Shown: piece after piece, positions 40,454-48,402 of the stretch | How positions within the stretch are numbered: the first letter of the stretch is position 1 | Layout: each line of letters starts with the position of its first letter | From: Candidatus Delongbacteria bacterium | Lineage (GTDB): Bacteria; CAIWAD01 | Length of the DNA stretch: 64,000 nucleotides | Direction: 5' to 3' | NCBI GenBank assembly: GCA_041675285.1 | Contig: JBAYTZ010000009.1 | Span: forward strand, 84,766 to 148,765 | The notes under the pieces: generated by a model | What the model was told of the DNA's origin: nothing | Databases searched by the model: none | The model's input: only the letters and a program-made list of their open reading frames with translations | Translations under genes and position numbers: made by a program

Positions 40454-41385
40454 CACTCACCGTGCGGTTGGGGGACTTGGCGCTGCGCAATCCCGTCTGC
40501 CTGGCCTCGGGCACCTGCGGGTTTGGGCGCGAACTGGACGACCTGCTGCCCCTGCACGAGCTGGGCGGCCTGTTCAGCAAGGCCGTCACGCCCGAACCCC
40601 GCGCTGGCAATTCCATGCCGCGCCTGGCGGAGACCGAGCACGGCCTGCTCAACTCCATCGGACTGGCCAACCCGGGCCTGGAGGCCTTCTGCCGGGACAA
40701 GCTGCATTACCTGCGCGGGCTGGACACGGCAGTCTTCGTCAACGTGGCAGGTCGCACGGCCGAGGACTACCTGACCGTCTGCCGCCGGCTCCAGGAACTG
40801 GAGGACGAAGCGGGGCCGACCGCCGGCGCGCTGGCCGGCATCGAACTCAACGTCAGCTGCCCCAACGTCAAGGAGGGCGGGATCAGTTTCGGCGCCCGGC
40901 CCGGCCCGCTGGGCGAATTGGTGGCGCGCGTCCGAGCCGTCTGGCGCGGCCGCCTGCTGGTCAAGCTGACCCCCCAGACCGCCGACGTGGCCGAACAGGC
41001 CCGGGCGGCGGAGGCCGCGGGCGCCGACGGCCTGAGCCTGATCAACACCATTCCCGGGATGTCCATCGACCTGCGCACCCGCCGGCCGCGCACCGTCACC
41101 AACACCAGTGGCTACAGCGGTCCGGCCATCCGGCCCGTGGCCGTGGCCCAGGTCTACCAGGCAGCTCGCGCCGTGCGCCTGCCCGTGGTGGGCATGGGCG
41201 GCATCCAGAGCGGGTGCGACGTGGCCGAGTTCCTGCTGGCCGGGGCCAGCGCCGTCCAGGTGGGCACGGCCTCCTTCGCCCAGCCGGACGCCGCCCGGCG
41301 GATCCTGGCGGAGTTCGAGGCCTGGCTGGAGCGCGAGGGGGTGGCCACGGCGGCCGAACTGGTGGGGGCCGTGCGGCCCTGGTGA
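40450..41385 (+). CDS. pyrD: Dihydroorotate dehydrogenase, class 1B catalytic subunit
   Basis: PyrD oxidises dihydroorotate to orotate in pyrimidine synthesis. The 311-residue protein is of the cytosolic PyrDB type. NPVCLASGTCGFG opens the FMN barrel, and SKAVTPEPRAGN, LLNSIGLANPG, the active-site Cys in ELNVSCPNVKEGG, KLTPQT, TNTSGYSGPAIRP and VVGMGGIQSG follow. Pairing with pyrK confirms the NAD-linked class. It is the last gene of the unit and is followed by a terminator. Confidence 0.95.
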   Translation: MTLTVRLGDLALRNPVCLASGTCGFGRELDDLLPLHELGGLFSKAVTPEPRAGNSMPRLAETEHGLLNSIGLANPGLEAFCRDKLHYLRGLDTAVFVNVAGRTAEDYLTVCRRLQELEDEAGPTAGALAGIELNVSCPNVKEGGISFGARPGPLGELVARVRAVWRGRLLVKLTPQTADVAEQARAAEAAGADGLSLINTIPGMSIDLRTRRPRTVTNTSGYSGPAIRPVAVAQVYQAARAVRLPVVGMGGIQSGCDVAEFLLAGASAVQVGTASFAQPDAARRILAEFEAWLEREGVATAAELVGAVRPW

Positions 41386-41407
41386 TCCTGGACGGCTGAA
41401 TCGTACG

Positions 41408-41437
41408 ACGCCCCGCGGCGAGCGCCCGGGGCGTTTT
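41408..41437 (+). terminator. Rho-independent terminator after pyrD
   Basis: ACGCCCCG and CGGGGCGT form an 8-bp stem with an 11-base loop, followed by TTTT. It lies 23 bases after the pyrD stop and ends the protease-sirtuin-pyrKD run before the convergent rlpA-like gene. Confidence 0.82.
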
Positions 41438-41464
41438 CCTTGTCCGGTTGGCTGGGGGGAACGC

Positions 41465-41974
41465 TCAGGGCAGGGTGAGAACCCGCACTTCCACCTCGGC
41501 CGTGCCCTTGTCCAGGAAGCCCAGCCGCCGAGCCGCTTCGCGCGAGAGATCCAGATCGCGGCCTTCCTTGAAGGGCCCGCGGTCGTTCACCCGCACTTCG
41601 AGTTTCTTGCCGTTGGCCAGATTGCGCACCTGAAGCCAGGTTCCGAAGGGCAGTTCGCGGTGGGCCGCGCTCACGGCACCCAGGTCGTACGCCTCCCCCG
41701 AGGCCGTGGACTGGCCGTGCAGGCCGTCCCCGTACCAGGAGACCGTGGTCCGCCAGATCTGGCCGGCCTGAAACTCTGTCTGGGAGCTGGGGGCTTCCAC
41801 CGGCCGCGCGGCGCGCACCGGGGCGGGGGCCTGGGCCTTGGGAGCCCGCAGGCGCGCGGGGGGCGTGTCTGGTCGGGTGAAGCGCGGCACGGAGGAGCAG
41901 GAGAGCAGCAGGGCCAGCGCCAGAATGGATCCAAGGCGCAGCCAGTGCCGGGGCTCTCCGGTGCTCAAATGCAT
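41465..41974 (-). CDS. RlpA-like lipoprotein (double-psi barrel)
   Basis: The 169-residue protein has a lipoprotein signal (LALALLLSC, Cys near residue 26), a Pro/Ala-rich linker, and a C-terminal double-psi beta-barrel. The barrel shows VSWYGDGLHGQSTASGEAYD, AAHRELPFGTWLQVRNL and VRVNDRGPF, the RlpA/expansin-like signature with the catalytic Asp. RlpA proteins cleave denuded glycan strands or act at the septum. There is no SPOR domain, unlike the Pseudomonas protein. AGGAGA lies at good distance from the ATG. Confidence 0.88.
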   Translation of the reverse strand: MHLSTGEPRHWLRLGSILALALLLSCSSVPRFTRPDTPPARLRAPKAQAPAPVRAARPVEAPSSQTEFQAGQIWRTTVSWYGDGLHGQSTASGEAYDLGAVSAAHRELPFGTWLQVRNLANGKKLEVRVNDRGPFKEGRDLDLSREAARRLGFLDKGTAEVEVRVLTLP

Positions 41975-42099
41975 GCCGTTCTCCTGCTGGGCGGCGGGCG
42001 GTGTGCGCGCCGCAAGAGGCTTCCGAACCGGAAAAGCGGGGCACGATGCCCGCGGGTCATGGAGAAGCCTTCATCAACATACGACAAGATGAGTGGACG

Positions 42100-42120
42100 T
42101 GAAAGACCCCCGGTGGGGTC
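42100..42120 (-). terminator. Weak terminator after the class II aldolase gene
   Basis: On the minus strand GACCCC / GGGGTC forms a short stem directly at the aldolase stop, followed by TTTCA. The T run is short, so read-through into the rlpA-like gene is possible. Confidence 0.45.
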
Positions 42121-42766
42121 AGCGCGCGTGCAGGGCGGCCAGCTCGGCCGGGCTCAAGGGACGCGGGGTTCCCGCCTGCCGCGCCAGCCAGGTGATGCGG
42201 GCCACCTGTTCCACCTGCTCGAGGAAGTGGAAAGCCTCGCCCAGGGAATTGCGTGAGACGGCCACCACGCCATGATTGGCCAGCAGGATCACCGGATGCT
42301 CGTGCAGCAGGCCGCGCACGGACTGGAACAGACTCTCGCCGCCGGGGGGAGCGTAGGGCGCCAGCGGCACGGGTCCTCCCAGCAGTTGGACGAGCTCGGG
42401 CTGGAGCAGGGGGGTCAGGCCCTCGGTCGTGCAGGCGAAGGCCGTGCAGTAGGGGGCGTGGGCGTGGATCACGGCCCGGGCCGCGGGCAGGTGGCGATAG
42501 ATCCCCAGGTGCAGGGGCAACTCGCTGGAGGGCTGCCCCGCCCCTGCGCCCTGTCCCTGCTCGTCGAGTTTCAGGAAGTCCCGCGGCCCCAGCTCCGCCT
42601 TGCAGCGCTGGGAGGGACTGAGCAGCCAGCTCCAACCGTTCCGGCCGGCGCGCCCCGTCTCCGACAGACGCACGCTCAGGTTGCCCTCGTAGGCCACCAC
42701 CAGGCCGCGCTGGTACAGGCGCCGGCCGCAATCCGCCAGCTCGGCGCGCAGTTCGGTCTCGCTCAT
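42119..42766 (-). CDS. Class II aldolase/adducin family protein
   Basis: The 215-residue protein belongs to the zinc aldolase family that includes L-fuculose-phosphate and L-ribulose-phosphate enzymes. It has VVAYEGNLSVRL, the catalytic Glu region SSELPLHLGIYR, the zinc-binding VIHAHAPYC and LLANHGVVAV. These support a metal-dependent aldol or epimerase reaction on a sugar phosphate, but the substrate is unknown. Its ATG overlaps the stop of the barrel gene upstream (ATGA). That is an unusual pairing of a cytosolic sugar enzyme with an outer-membrane protein. Confidence 0.87.
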   Translation of the reverse strand: MSETELRAELADCGRRLYQRGLVVAYEGNLSVRLSETGRAGRNGWSWLLSPSQRCKAELGPRDFLKLDEQGQGAGAGQPSSELPLHLGIYRHLPAARAVIHAHAPYCTAFACTTEGLTPLLQPELVQLLGGPVPLAPYAPPGGESLFQSVRGLLHEHPVILLANHGVVAVSRNSLGEAFHFLEQVEQVARITWLARQAGTPRPLSPAELAALHAR

Positions 42767-45138
42767 CGGCCCGGCTCCCAGGCCACGCGCACGCCCAGCA
42801 GTCGTCCGGGCGCGGCCAGGGTCCGCTGGACGGCCACGGATTCCCCGGCCCGCCAGTCCACCCAGCCCGCCGCCGGGTGCGGATCCCGGCCCAGGTTGCG
42901 GCCCCAGAGGGCCAGCGACCAGCCGGGCGTGCGGGCGTGTTCCAGCCGCAGTTCGGCGTCCAGCCAGGCGGCGCCGGGCAGTTCGGGCGTCCAGCCGGCC
43001 TGGTTCTCCGGGTCGCGCGCGCCCATGGCGCTCACCTGCACGGCCGGCGCCAGGCTCCAGCCGGCTAGGCTCAGGCGCGTGCCGGCTTCCAGCCGCGCCG
43101 ACCAGGCCGCCTCTCCGGGCAGGCGGCGCAGGACGGCCTCCTGGCCCACCCACAGGCTGGTGTCCGGCAGGGGCCGCCAGCGCCGGCCTTCCGCCCGCAG
43201 CCGGCTCCAACGCCCCTCCAGGCTGCCGTGGCCGGCCCGGCCCTCCAGGCGCAGTCCGGCCTCCAGCCCCGCCTGCAGGGCGTTGAGCGGCCGCAGTAAC
43301 TGGGCCAGGTCCAGCGTGGACTCGCGCGGCGTCCAGCCCGCCAGCGGCAGGTTGTGCCAGCTGCGGCCCCAGAGGCCCAGATTGAGGCGAATGCTGCGAC
43401 CCAGCGGACGCTGGCCGCGCAAGGCCACCTCGTCCAGTTGGATCGCGGGCAGCAGGGTTTCCAGTTCGCCCTCGGAGCCGACGGGGGCCACCAGCGGCAG
43501 GTCCCAGAGCCGGTCGGGGCTGCGCCCCAGATCCCAGGCGCCCCCCGGTCCGGCCATGCTCAGCCGGCGCTGCCAGGCCAGATCCAGGCCCCAGCTCCCC
43601 GGGCGCAGCAGCAGGGCCAGACGCGGCTCCAGGGCCAGCAGATCCTGGTTGAAGGCCGCGTCGGGCACGTCGCCCAGCTGGAACAATCCCACCGGCCTCC
43701 GCCGCAATTCGTAGAAGTGATAGCGCAGGTCCAGGCAGGCCTCGAAGGAAAAGCGCGGCGTCCAGTCCCAGCGGTCGCGCAACCGCGCCTCCAGCAACAG
43801 ATCGTCCTCGTCCAGCGCCAGCCAGGGATCCCGCCCGCCCGGCAGCAGCGGGTTGGCCCCCAGCGCGGCGTCCAGCCGGCGGTGGTGGGACTCCACGCCG
43901 ACGGCCCCCTGGAGCAGGCCGCGGGCGTGCGCCTGTTCCAGCGCCATGCGCAGGCCCAGGGCGCGCCGGCGCTCCACACGGCGGGTGTCGAACCAGGCCC
44001 GCTCCGGCAGGTCGCCCGTGACCAGCAGGCGGTGGGTCGGACGGTCCAGTTCCAGGCCCCGGGTCTCCTGCCGGCGCTCGCGCCACCAGAGCCGCACCTC
44101 GCCCGTGCCTCCGCCGGCGGGCAGCCAGGTGGCCCGGCCCTGCCAGGCGAGCTGGCGCTGGCGCAGCTCGGCCTCCGCCAGGGCTTCCAGCGAGGCTTGC
44201 GGCAGCCAGAGCCGGGGCAGTTCCGTGCTCAGGCGGCGGCGCTCCAGTCGGCCCAGCTGCAGGGTCTGACCCAGCAGTAGGTGCCGCGCCGCCAGCCAGC
44301 GGTGCTCCACGACCCCCTGCGCGCCGCCCTGCCCGCGGCCCAGCTCGGGCGCCTGTCCGCTGGCTTGTTCCAACCTGGCCTGCAGGTCCAGCTCGTGCCA
44401 GAGACCCAGCCGCAACCGGGTCCGGCCACCGGCCGCCAGCGCCCCCGCCAGCGGCCGCTCCAGCCAGAGCGCCGGGCCCGTCGCACGGGGCCGCGCCTGG
44501 CGCCAGCCTGTCAAGCCCCGGTTGGAGAAGAAGCCCTCCAACCCCAGCGGCTGCCAGCCGGCGGCGCGCTCGCCGGTCGGGGTGGGCCCCGTGTCCGACT
44601 CCAGCCAGAGTCCGCCCCAAGGATCTTCCCGGGGCAGGCCGTCCTGCTGCACTTGGACGGGCTGGGCCAGGGGCTGCCAGCCCGCGGCATCCTCGCGCCC
44701 GTCGCGGTCCAGATCCCGCGGCGCGGCCAGCCCGGCGCCGGGCAGCTGCAGGCTGTCGGCGGCGAAGCCCTCCGTCAGATGGCGTTCGAGTTGCAGCTCC
44801 AGGGTCAGGAAGGCCTCCTTGCGCAGCCAGAGGCGCTGACGCAGGGGCGCGAAGCCCGGGGCGCTCACCCGCAGCTGCAGCGGGCCCATCGGCAGATCGG
44901 CGAAGCTGTAGTTGCCGAATTCATCGCAGCGGCAGGTGTCGCGCCCGGCGACGATCACCTGGGCGCCGGGCACGCCGGCCGCCTGGTGCTGGACCTGGCC
45001 CCAGAGGCGCAGCGTGCTGCGGGCCTCAAGACGCATCGGCAGGGCCAGCAGCGCGGGCAACGTGGCACCCAACAAGGCCGCCTGGAGGCGGCCGTAGCGG
45101 AGTATGAATCGGGCAGTGTAGGACCGCGGAATGCTCAT
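42763..45138 (-). CDS. TonB-receptor-like outer-membrane barrel with carboxypeptidase-regulatory-like domain
   Basis: The 791-residue protein has an N-terminal signal region (about 20-38). A carboxypeptidase-regulatory-like beta-sandwich (about 42-115, WGQVQHQAAGVPGAQVIVAG ... GNYSFADLPMGPLQLRVSAPGF) comes next. A short linker holds a DRDGRED calcium-loop-like string. About 580 residues of alternating strands then fit a barrel. The region where a TonB plug should be is shorter than usual, and I see no TonB box. It is coupled to a class II aldolase, which hints at carbohydrate uptake. A TATATT box lies five bases before the ATG, with no ribosome site. Confidence 0.68.
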   Translation of the reverse strand: MSIPRSYTARFILRYGRLQAALLGATLPALLALPMRLEARSTLRLWGQVQHQAAGVPGAQVIVAGRDTCRCDEFGNYSFADLPMGPLQLRVSAPGFAPLRQRLWLRKEAFLTLELQLERHLTEGFAADSLQLPGAGLAAPRDLDRDGREDAAGWQPLAQPVQVQQDGLPREDPWGGLWLESDTGPTPTGERAAGWQPLGLEGFFSNRGLTGWRQARPRATGPALWLERPLAGALAAGGRTRLRLGLWHELDLQARLEQASGQAPELGRGQGGAQGVVEHRWLAARHLLLGQTLQLGRLERRRLSTELPRLWLPQASLEALAEAELRQRQLAWQGRATWLPAGGGTGEVRLWWRERRQETRGLELDRPTHRLLVTGDLPERAWFDTRRVERRRALGLRMALEQAHARGLLQGAVGVESHHRRLDAALGANPLLPGGRDPWLALDEDDLLLEARLRDRWDWTPRFSFEACLDLRYHFYELRRRPVGLFQLGDVPDAAFNQDLLALEPRLALLLRPGSWGLDLAWQRRLSMAGPGGAWDLGRSPDRLWDLPLVAPVGSEGELETLLPAIQLDEVALRGQRPLGRSIRLNLGLWGRSWHNLPLAGWTPRESTLDLAQLLRPLNALQAGLEAGLRLEGRAGHGSLEGRWSRLRAEGRRWRPLPDTSLWVGQEAVLRRLPGEAAWSARLEAGTRLSLAGWSLAPAVQVSAMGARDPENQAGWTPELPGAAWLDAELRLEHARTPGWSLALWGRNLGRDPHPAAGWVDWRAGESVAVQRTLAAPGRLLGVRVAWEPGR

Positions 45139-45143
45139 GGCGC

Positions 45144-45149
45144 AATATA
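45144..45149 (-). promoter_or_regulatory. Candidate -10 box of the barrel gene (leaderless)
   Basis: On the minus strand TATATT lies five bases before the ATG at 45138. No ribosome site is present. It is the divergent partner of TACGTT at 45194 in a 67-base intergenic region. Confidence 0.42.
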
Positions 45150-45193
45150 CCTCACGCTCAGGCGGGAAGCGGGCTCCCGGCCCCGGCTTGTGT

Positions 45194-45199
45194 TACGTT
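45194..45199 (+). promoter_or_regulatory. Candidate -10 box of the SDR gene (leaderless)
   Basis: TACGTT, preceded by TGT (extended -10 form TGnTAnnnT), lies exactly six bases before the ATG at 45206. No ribosome-binding site is present. Confidence 0.45.
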
Positions 45200-45205
45200 T
45201 CCCCC

Positions 45206-45946
45206 ATGAACACCACTTATCCACGCGTCCGTCCGCTGGCCCTGGTACTGGGAATCGGGACCCCGTTGGCCCGCGCCCTGGTGGCCGCGCTCGCCACCCG
45301 GGACACGGATCTGCTGCTGGTGGACGCGGACGGCGAAGGCCTGTTGGCGCTGCGCGAAAGCCTGGGCTCCGTCATGGTCCACGTCCAACTCTTCCAGGCC
45401 GATCTGGCCCGCAACGCGGGGCGTCAGGACCTGCTGCGCTTCCTGTCCCTGGCCGGCGCCAAGCCGGACCTGCTGCTCTTCCTGGCGGCCGAGAGTCTGG
45501 AGGAGAAGGCCCTGGCTGCGCCCCTGCCCCAGGCCCGGCGCGTGCTGGAAGCCAATTTCAGCGCCTTGGACGAACTGCTGCGCAGCGGCATTCTGGCCCA
45601 CATGCTGCACGAGGACAACGGCTACATCCTGCTGGCCATGCCGCGTCCGATGCCGGGAGCGCTGGGCGGCCACGCCCTCCAGGCGGCGTCCTGCGCCGCG
45701 CTGCAGCAGTACGGGCTGGCGCTGCGGGAGGAACTGCAGGGCAGCGGCGTGGGCCTCACGCTGGCGCTCTGCCCGCCAGTGGCGCTGGCACCGGGCTCCA
45801 CCGCCACAGCGCCGCAGCGGGTGTTGGCGGAGCGCCTCCTGCGGTCGTTGTTTGCCAGGCAGGCGCAGGCCCAGGCTGGCGGCTGGTGGACGGGACTGGC
45901 CGCGCCGCTGCGCTGGGGCGGTCGCAGGATGCGCGGGCGCCGCTAA
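45206..45946 (+). CDS. Degenerate short-chain dehydrogenase/reductase-like protein
   Basis: The 246-residue protein has an SDR Rossmann start (ALVLGIGTPLARALVAAL, then LLLVDADGEGL), an FLAAES string where NNAG is usual, and the helix position ANFSALDELL. The catalytic YxxxK is not kept: the aligned stretch is QAASCAAL, so Tyr becomes Gln and Lys becomes Cys. The fold may persist as a binding protein or enzyme with altered chemistry. The ATG has no ribosome site and a TGTTACGTT box just upstream. It faces the barrel gene divergently. Confidence 0.62.
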   Translation: MNTTYPRVRPLALVLGIGTPLARALVAALATRDTDLLLVDADGEGLLALRESLGSVMVHVQLFQADLARNAGRQDLLRFLSLAGAKPDLLLFLAAESLEEKALAAPLPQARRVLEANFSALDELLRSGILAHMLHEDNGYILLAMPRPMPGALGGHALQAASCAALQQYGLALREELQGSGVGLTLALCPPVALAPGSTATAPQRVLAERLLRSLFARQAQAQAGGWWTGLAAPLRWGGRRMRGRR

Positions 45947-45991
45947 GGGGGAAGGGTGCACGGTCCCGGCGGCCATTGAAAGGCAGAAACG

Positions 45992-46017
45992 GAAAACGGG
46001 GGGCGCGGGCCCCCCGT
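45992..46017 (-). terminator. Terminator after tRNA-Phe
   Basis: On the minus strand ACGGGGGG / CCCCCCGT forms a strong stem with a 6-base loop, followed by TTTTCC. It starts 4 bases past the tRNA. On the plus strand it could also help stop the convergent SDR transcript. Confidence 0.8.
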
Positions 46018-46021
46018 TTCA

Positions 46022-46094
46022 TGCCACCTCCCGGAATCGAACCGGGGACACCGCGATTTTCAGTCGCGTGCTCTACCAGCTGAGCTAAAGTGGC
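46022..46094 (-). tRNA. tRNA-Phe (anticodon GAA)
   Basis: The 73-nt minus-strand gene has acceptor stem GCCACTT / AGGTGGC (one T-G pair) and discriminator A. The D arm is GCTCAGCTGGTAGAGC. The anticodon stem is CGCGA / TCGCG with loop CTGAAAA, giving GAA at 46059-46061. The T loop is GGTTCGATTCC. CCA is not encoded. Confidence 0.96.
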
Positions 46095-46128
46095 GTCCAG
46101 ACTCTGGCGGGTCAAAAACAAGGCCCAA

Positions 46129-46157
46129 AACATAGCGCCGCAGGCTGCGAAAGTCAA
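46129..46157 (-). promoter_or_regulatory. Probable tRNA-Phe promoter
   Basis: On the minus strand TTGACT and TATGTT are spaced by exactly 17 bases (-35 5/6, -10 4/6), with the predicted start about 28 bases before the tRNA 5' end. Confidence 0.65.
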
Positions 46158-46195
46158 GGTTGCGGCGCTGCTCTTTGCCCACCGAACCCTGGGAA

Positions 46196-46876
46196 TCAGT
46201 CCTGAGGCGCACGGCGGAAGCCGATCCGGTCGAAGGGATTCACCACGCTGGTGAGGATGTTCAGCCAGTGGGAGTTGATCCGCTTGAGATAGCGCACGTA
46301 GAGTGCCAGCGTCACCTGGGTGCAGGGATCCAGCGGGACGGGTTGCTTGCCCGCCACCAGGATGTTGGCGATGCGGTCGCAAGCCGGATTGATCCAGTAC
46401 AGGTCGGCGATCAGCGCGGCCGCGCTCTTCTCGTCGTTCTGCTGGAAGGCCTGCCGGCCCTGGGGCAGAAGCCGGTCCAGCACGTGTTCCTCGATGCGCC
46501 GCAGTTCCTCCTCGAAGGGGCCGCCCTTGAGCTGCGGCTCATGCTCGCGCGCCAGTTCCACGATGTTCTTGGCGTAGTCGCCCACCCGCTCCACGTCGAT
46601 GATGATGCTCACCAGCACCAGCGAGGGGTAGACCTGTTCGGCGCCCATCACGGAGAGGTGGGTGAAGACCTTGCGCCGCACCTCGGATTCGTAGCGGTTG
46701 ACCACCTGATCCATCCCGGAGATGTCCAGATCCCGCGGCGCCTTGTCGGTCTCGCGCAGGGCCTGGCGGGCCACCCGGACCATGGTCTCCACCTGCTGCA
46801 GCATGGTGTCGGTGTCTCTCAGCGCCTGATCCAGCAGGCTGTCCTTGTTGAACAGGTTGAGAAAGCCCTTCAGCAT
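46196..46876 (-). CDS. PhoU domain protein
   Basis: The 226-residue helical protein resembles PhoU, which forms three-helix bundles that bind metals and modulate phosphate uptake. Matching segments are LLDQALRDTDTMLQQVETMV, SVMGAEQVYPSLVLVSIIIDVERVGDYAKNIVELA (the conserved E/DRxGD motif) and the second bundle region. AGGAG is well placed before the ATG. It starts nine bases after the Na/Pi cotransporter gene. The pairing is well known, and some cotransporters carry the PhoU domain fused. It probably controls that transporter. Confidence 0.87.
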   Translation of the reverse strand: MLKGFLNLFNKDSLLDQALRDTDTMLQQVETMVRVARQALRETDKAPRDLDISGMDQVVNRYESEVRRKVFTHLSVMGAEQVYPSLVLVSIIIDVERVGDYAKNIVELAREHEPQLKGGPFEEELRRIEEHVLDRLLPQGRQAFQQNDEKSAAALIADLYWINPACDRIANILVAGKQPVPLDPCTQVTLALYVRYLKRINSHWLNILTSVVNPFDRIGFRRAPQD

Positions 46877-46885
46877 GGAACACTC

Positions 46886-48013
46886 CTAATCCATAAGAAA
46901 AATGAAGGCGACGGGTATCAGGAAGAACACGGTCAGGACGTAGGCGAAGGGAATCACCCGGCTGCGCATGGAGACATCCGCCAGCCGGCTGGCCAGGTAG
47001 ATCGGCACCGCACGCAGCGGCAGAAAGACCGCCGTGCCGGCGGCGTTGAACAACGTGTGAACCAGCGCGATGGCCAGGGCCAGCGGATTCTGGGTGGCCA
47101 GGGCCGCCATCAGGGCCGTGATGGTGGTCCCGATGTTGGCGCCCAACGTGTAGGGGTAGATCTGGCGCAGGCTCAAGAGGCCCGCTCCCGCCATGGGCAC
47201 GATCAGGCTGGTGGTCACGGAGCTGGACTGGACCGCCATAGTCAGGCCCAGTCCGATCAGAAACGAGCGCGAGGTGGACTTGAACAGGCTGTCCTCGAAC
47301 CAGGTCTCTGCCTTTTGCAGAGCCAGGCTTTTCAGGATGTTCGTCAGGAACAGGATGCTCCCGAACAGCAGGGTCAGGGCCAAGGCCAGGGAGAGCCAGG
47401 CGTGAGGGTGCCACCACGTGTCCGCGGGCAGGATGGACTCCAGCAGGTGGATCATCCCGCTGGCCACCGGATGGATGGCCAGTTTCAGCGGGCTCATCAG
47501 GTCCAGGCCGTGCATGCCTTCCAACCCGCGCGCCATCCAGAGTCCGCTGGCGCTGAACACACCCGTGGCCAGTTCCAGCGGGAAGAACAGCAGCACGCAC
47601 AGCAGATTGAAGATGTCGTGCACCGTGGAAGCGGCGAAGGCCCGGCGGAATTCGGCTGAGCGGTTGATGTGCGCCAGCGAGACCAGGGTGTTGGTGATGG
47701 AGGTGCCGATGTTGGCGCCCATGATGATCGGCACCGCCAGGGGCAGTTGCAGGCTGCCGGCGGCCACCAGGGCCACGACCATGCTGGTGGTGGCCGAGCT
47801 GCTCTGGACGATGCTGGTGGTCAGGATGCCCACGAATAGGGCCGTGAAGGGGTTGCTGGTGAGATTCAACAGCTGGGCCGTCAGGCCCGAACCGAAGAGC
47901 TTGAAGGATTCCGCCATCCATTCGATGGAGACGAAGAACAGGAACAGCACAATGGCCAAACGCAGCAGACGCTGACTGAGGGGCAGGGTGGCCGGCGGAG
48001 GGCTGGGACTCAT
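46886..48013 (-). CDS. Na/Pi cotransporter family protein
   Basis: The 375-residue inner-membrane protein is of the NptA/PNaS type, which takes up phosphate with sodium. It contains the duplicated signature QSSSATTSM and QSSSVTTSL, plus two GANIGTSIT / GANIGTTIT motifs, one in each inverted half. I chose the ATG at 48013 because the first helix follows closely and AGGA lies upstream; the frame is open further but unsupported. No PhoU domain is fused; a separate PhoU gene follows. A palindrome lies upstream of the gene. Confidence 0.9.
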   Translation of the reverse strand: MSPSPPPATLPLSQRLLRLAIVLFLFFVSIEWMAESFKLFGSGLTAQLLNLTSNPFTALFVGILTTSIVQSSSATTSMVVALVAAGSLQLPLAVPIIMGANIGTSITNTLVSLAHINRSAEFRRAFAASTVHDIFNLLCVLLFFPLELATGVFSASGLWMARGLEGMHGLDLMSPLKLAIHPVASGMIHLLESILPADTWWHPHAWLSLALALTLLFGSILFLTNILKSLALQKAETWFEDSLFKSTSRSFLIGLGLTMAVQSSSVTTSLIVPMAGAGLLSLRQIYPYTLGANIGTTITALMAALATQNPLALAIALVHTLFNAAGTAVFLPLRAVPIYLASRLADVSMRSRVIPFAYVLTVFFLIPVAFIFLMD

Positions 48014-48049
48014 GCGCGTGTCCGTCCTGATCAGTGGGACTTGCAACCC

Positions 48050-48078
48050 AAGGTACAGTTGGGCGAGGGAAGTCACCA
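48050..48078 (-). promoter_or_regulatory. Possible Na/Pi operon promoter
   Basis: On the minus strand TACCTT (-10) lies 17 bases after TGGTGA, a weak -35. The predicted start is about 30 bases before the ATG at 48013. Confidence 0.3.
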
Positions 48079-48102
48079 CGAGGCAGCCGGACTTCCTCGT
48101 GG
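48076..48102 (-). promoter_or_regulatory. Palindrome overlapping the Na/Pi promoter (candidate operator)
   Basis: CCACGAGG and CCTCGTGG form a perfect 8-bp inverted repeat with an 11-base spacer. It overlaps the putative -35 box, as a repressor or activator site would. It is not a Pho-box-type direct repeat. Confidence 0.4.
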
Positions 48103-48380
48103 GCCGCACATGCATTCGCGGCGTCTGCGCAGCCAATCCCGTGAATCGGGCGATCCATGGATTGATAGACAAGAGGATCAAAACCTGGATCTAGTCTCGA
48201 TGTTCAGAACCGGATCTGCGCGGTAGGGGACAGATTCGCGGGATCTGCGGGCCGTGCCCGATTGGTGATTCGAAGGACCCGGGGCCGGCCGCTTGGTCGG
48301 ATCGTCGCAGTTCCCAGCTTATTAGTTTACATAATACATCTTATGCGAAGTCAACTGCAGGCGTCTTGGACCGAACAGAA

Positions 48381-48402
48381 CCACAGAGTCACGGAGACAC
48401 AG
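48381..48402 (+). repeat. CCACAGAG-type dispersed repeat, copy 1
   Basis: The sequence CCACAGAG-T-CACGGAGACACAG matches the inverted copy at 63911-63934 at 21 of 22 positions. Such repeats are common in intergenic DNA of many environmental bacteria; their function is unknown. Confidence 0.6.

Noticed and set aside
48381..48402. The CCACAGAG repeats as a possible CRISPR array
   Set aside because: Copies are far apart or inverted, with no regular spacers and no cas genes.
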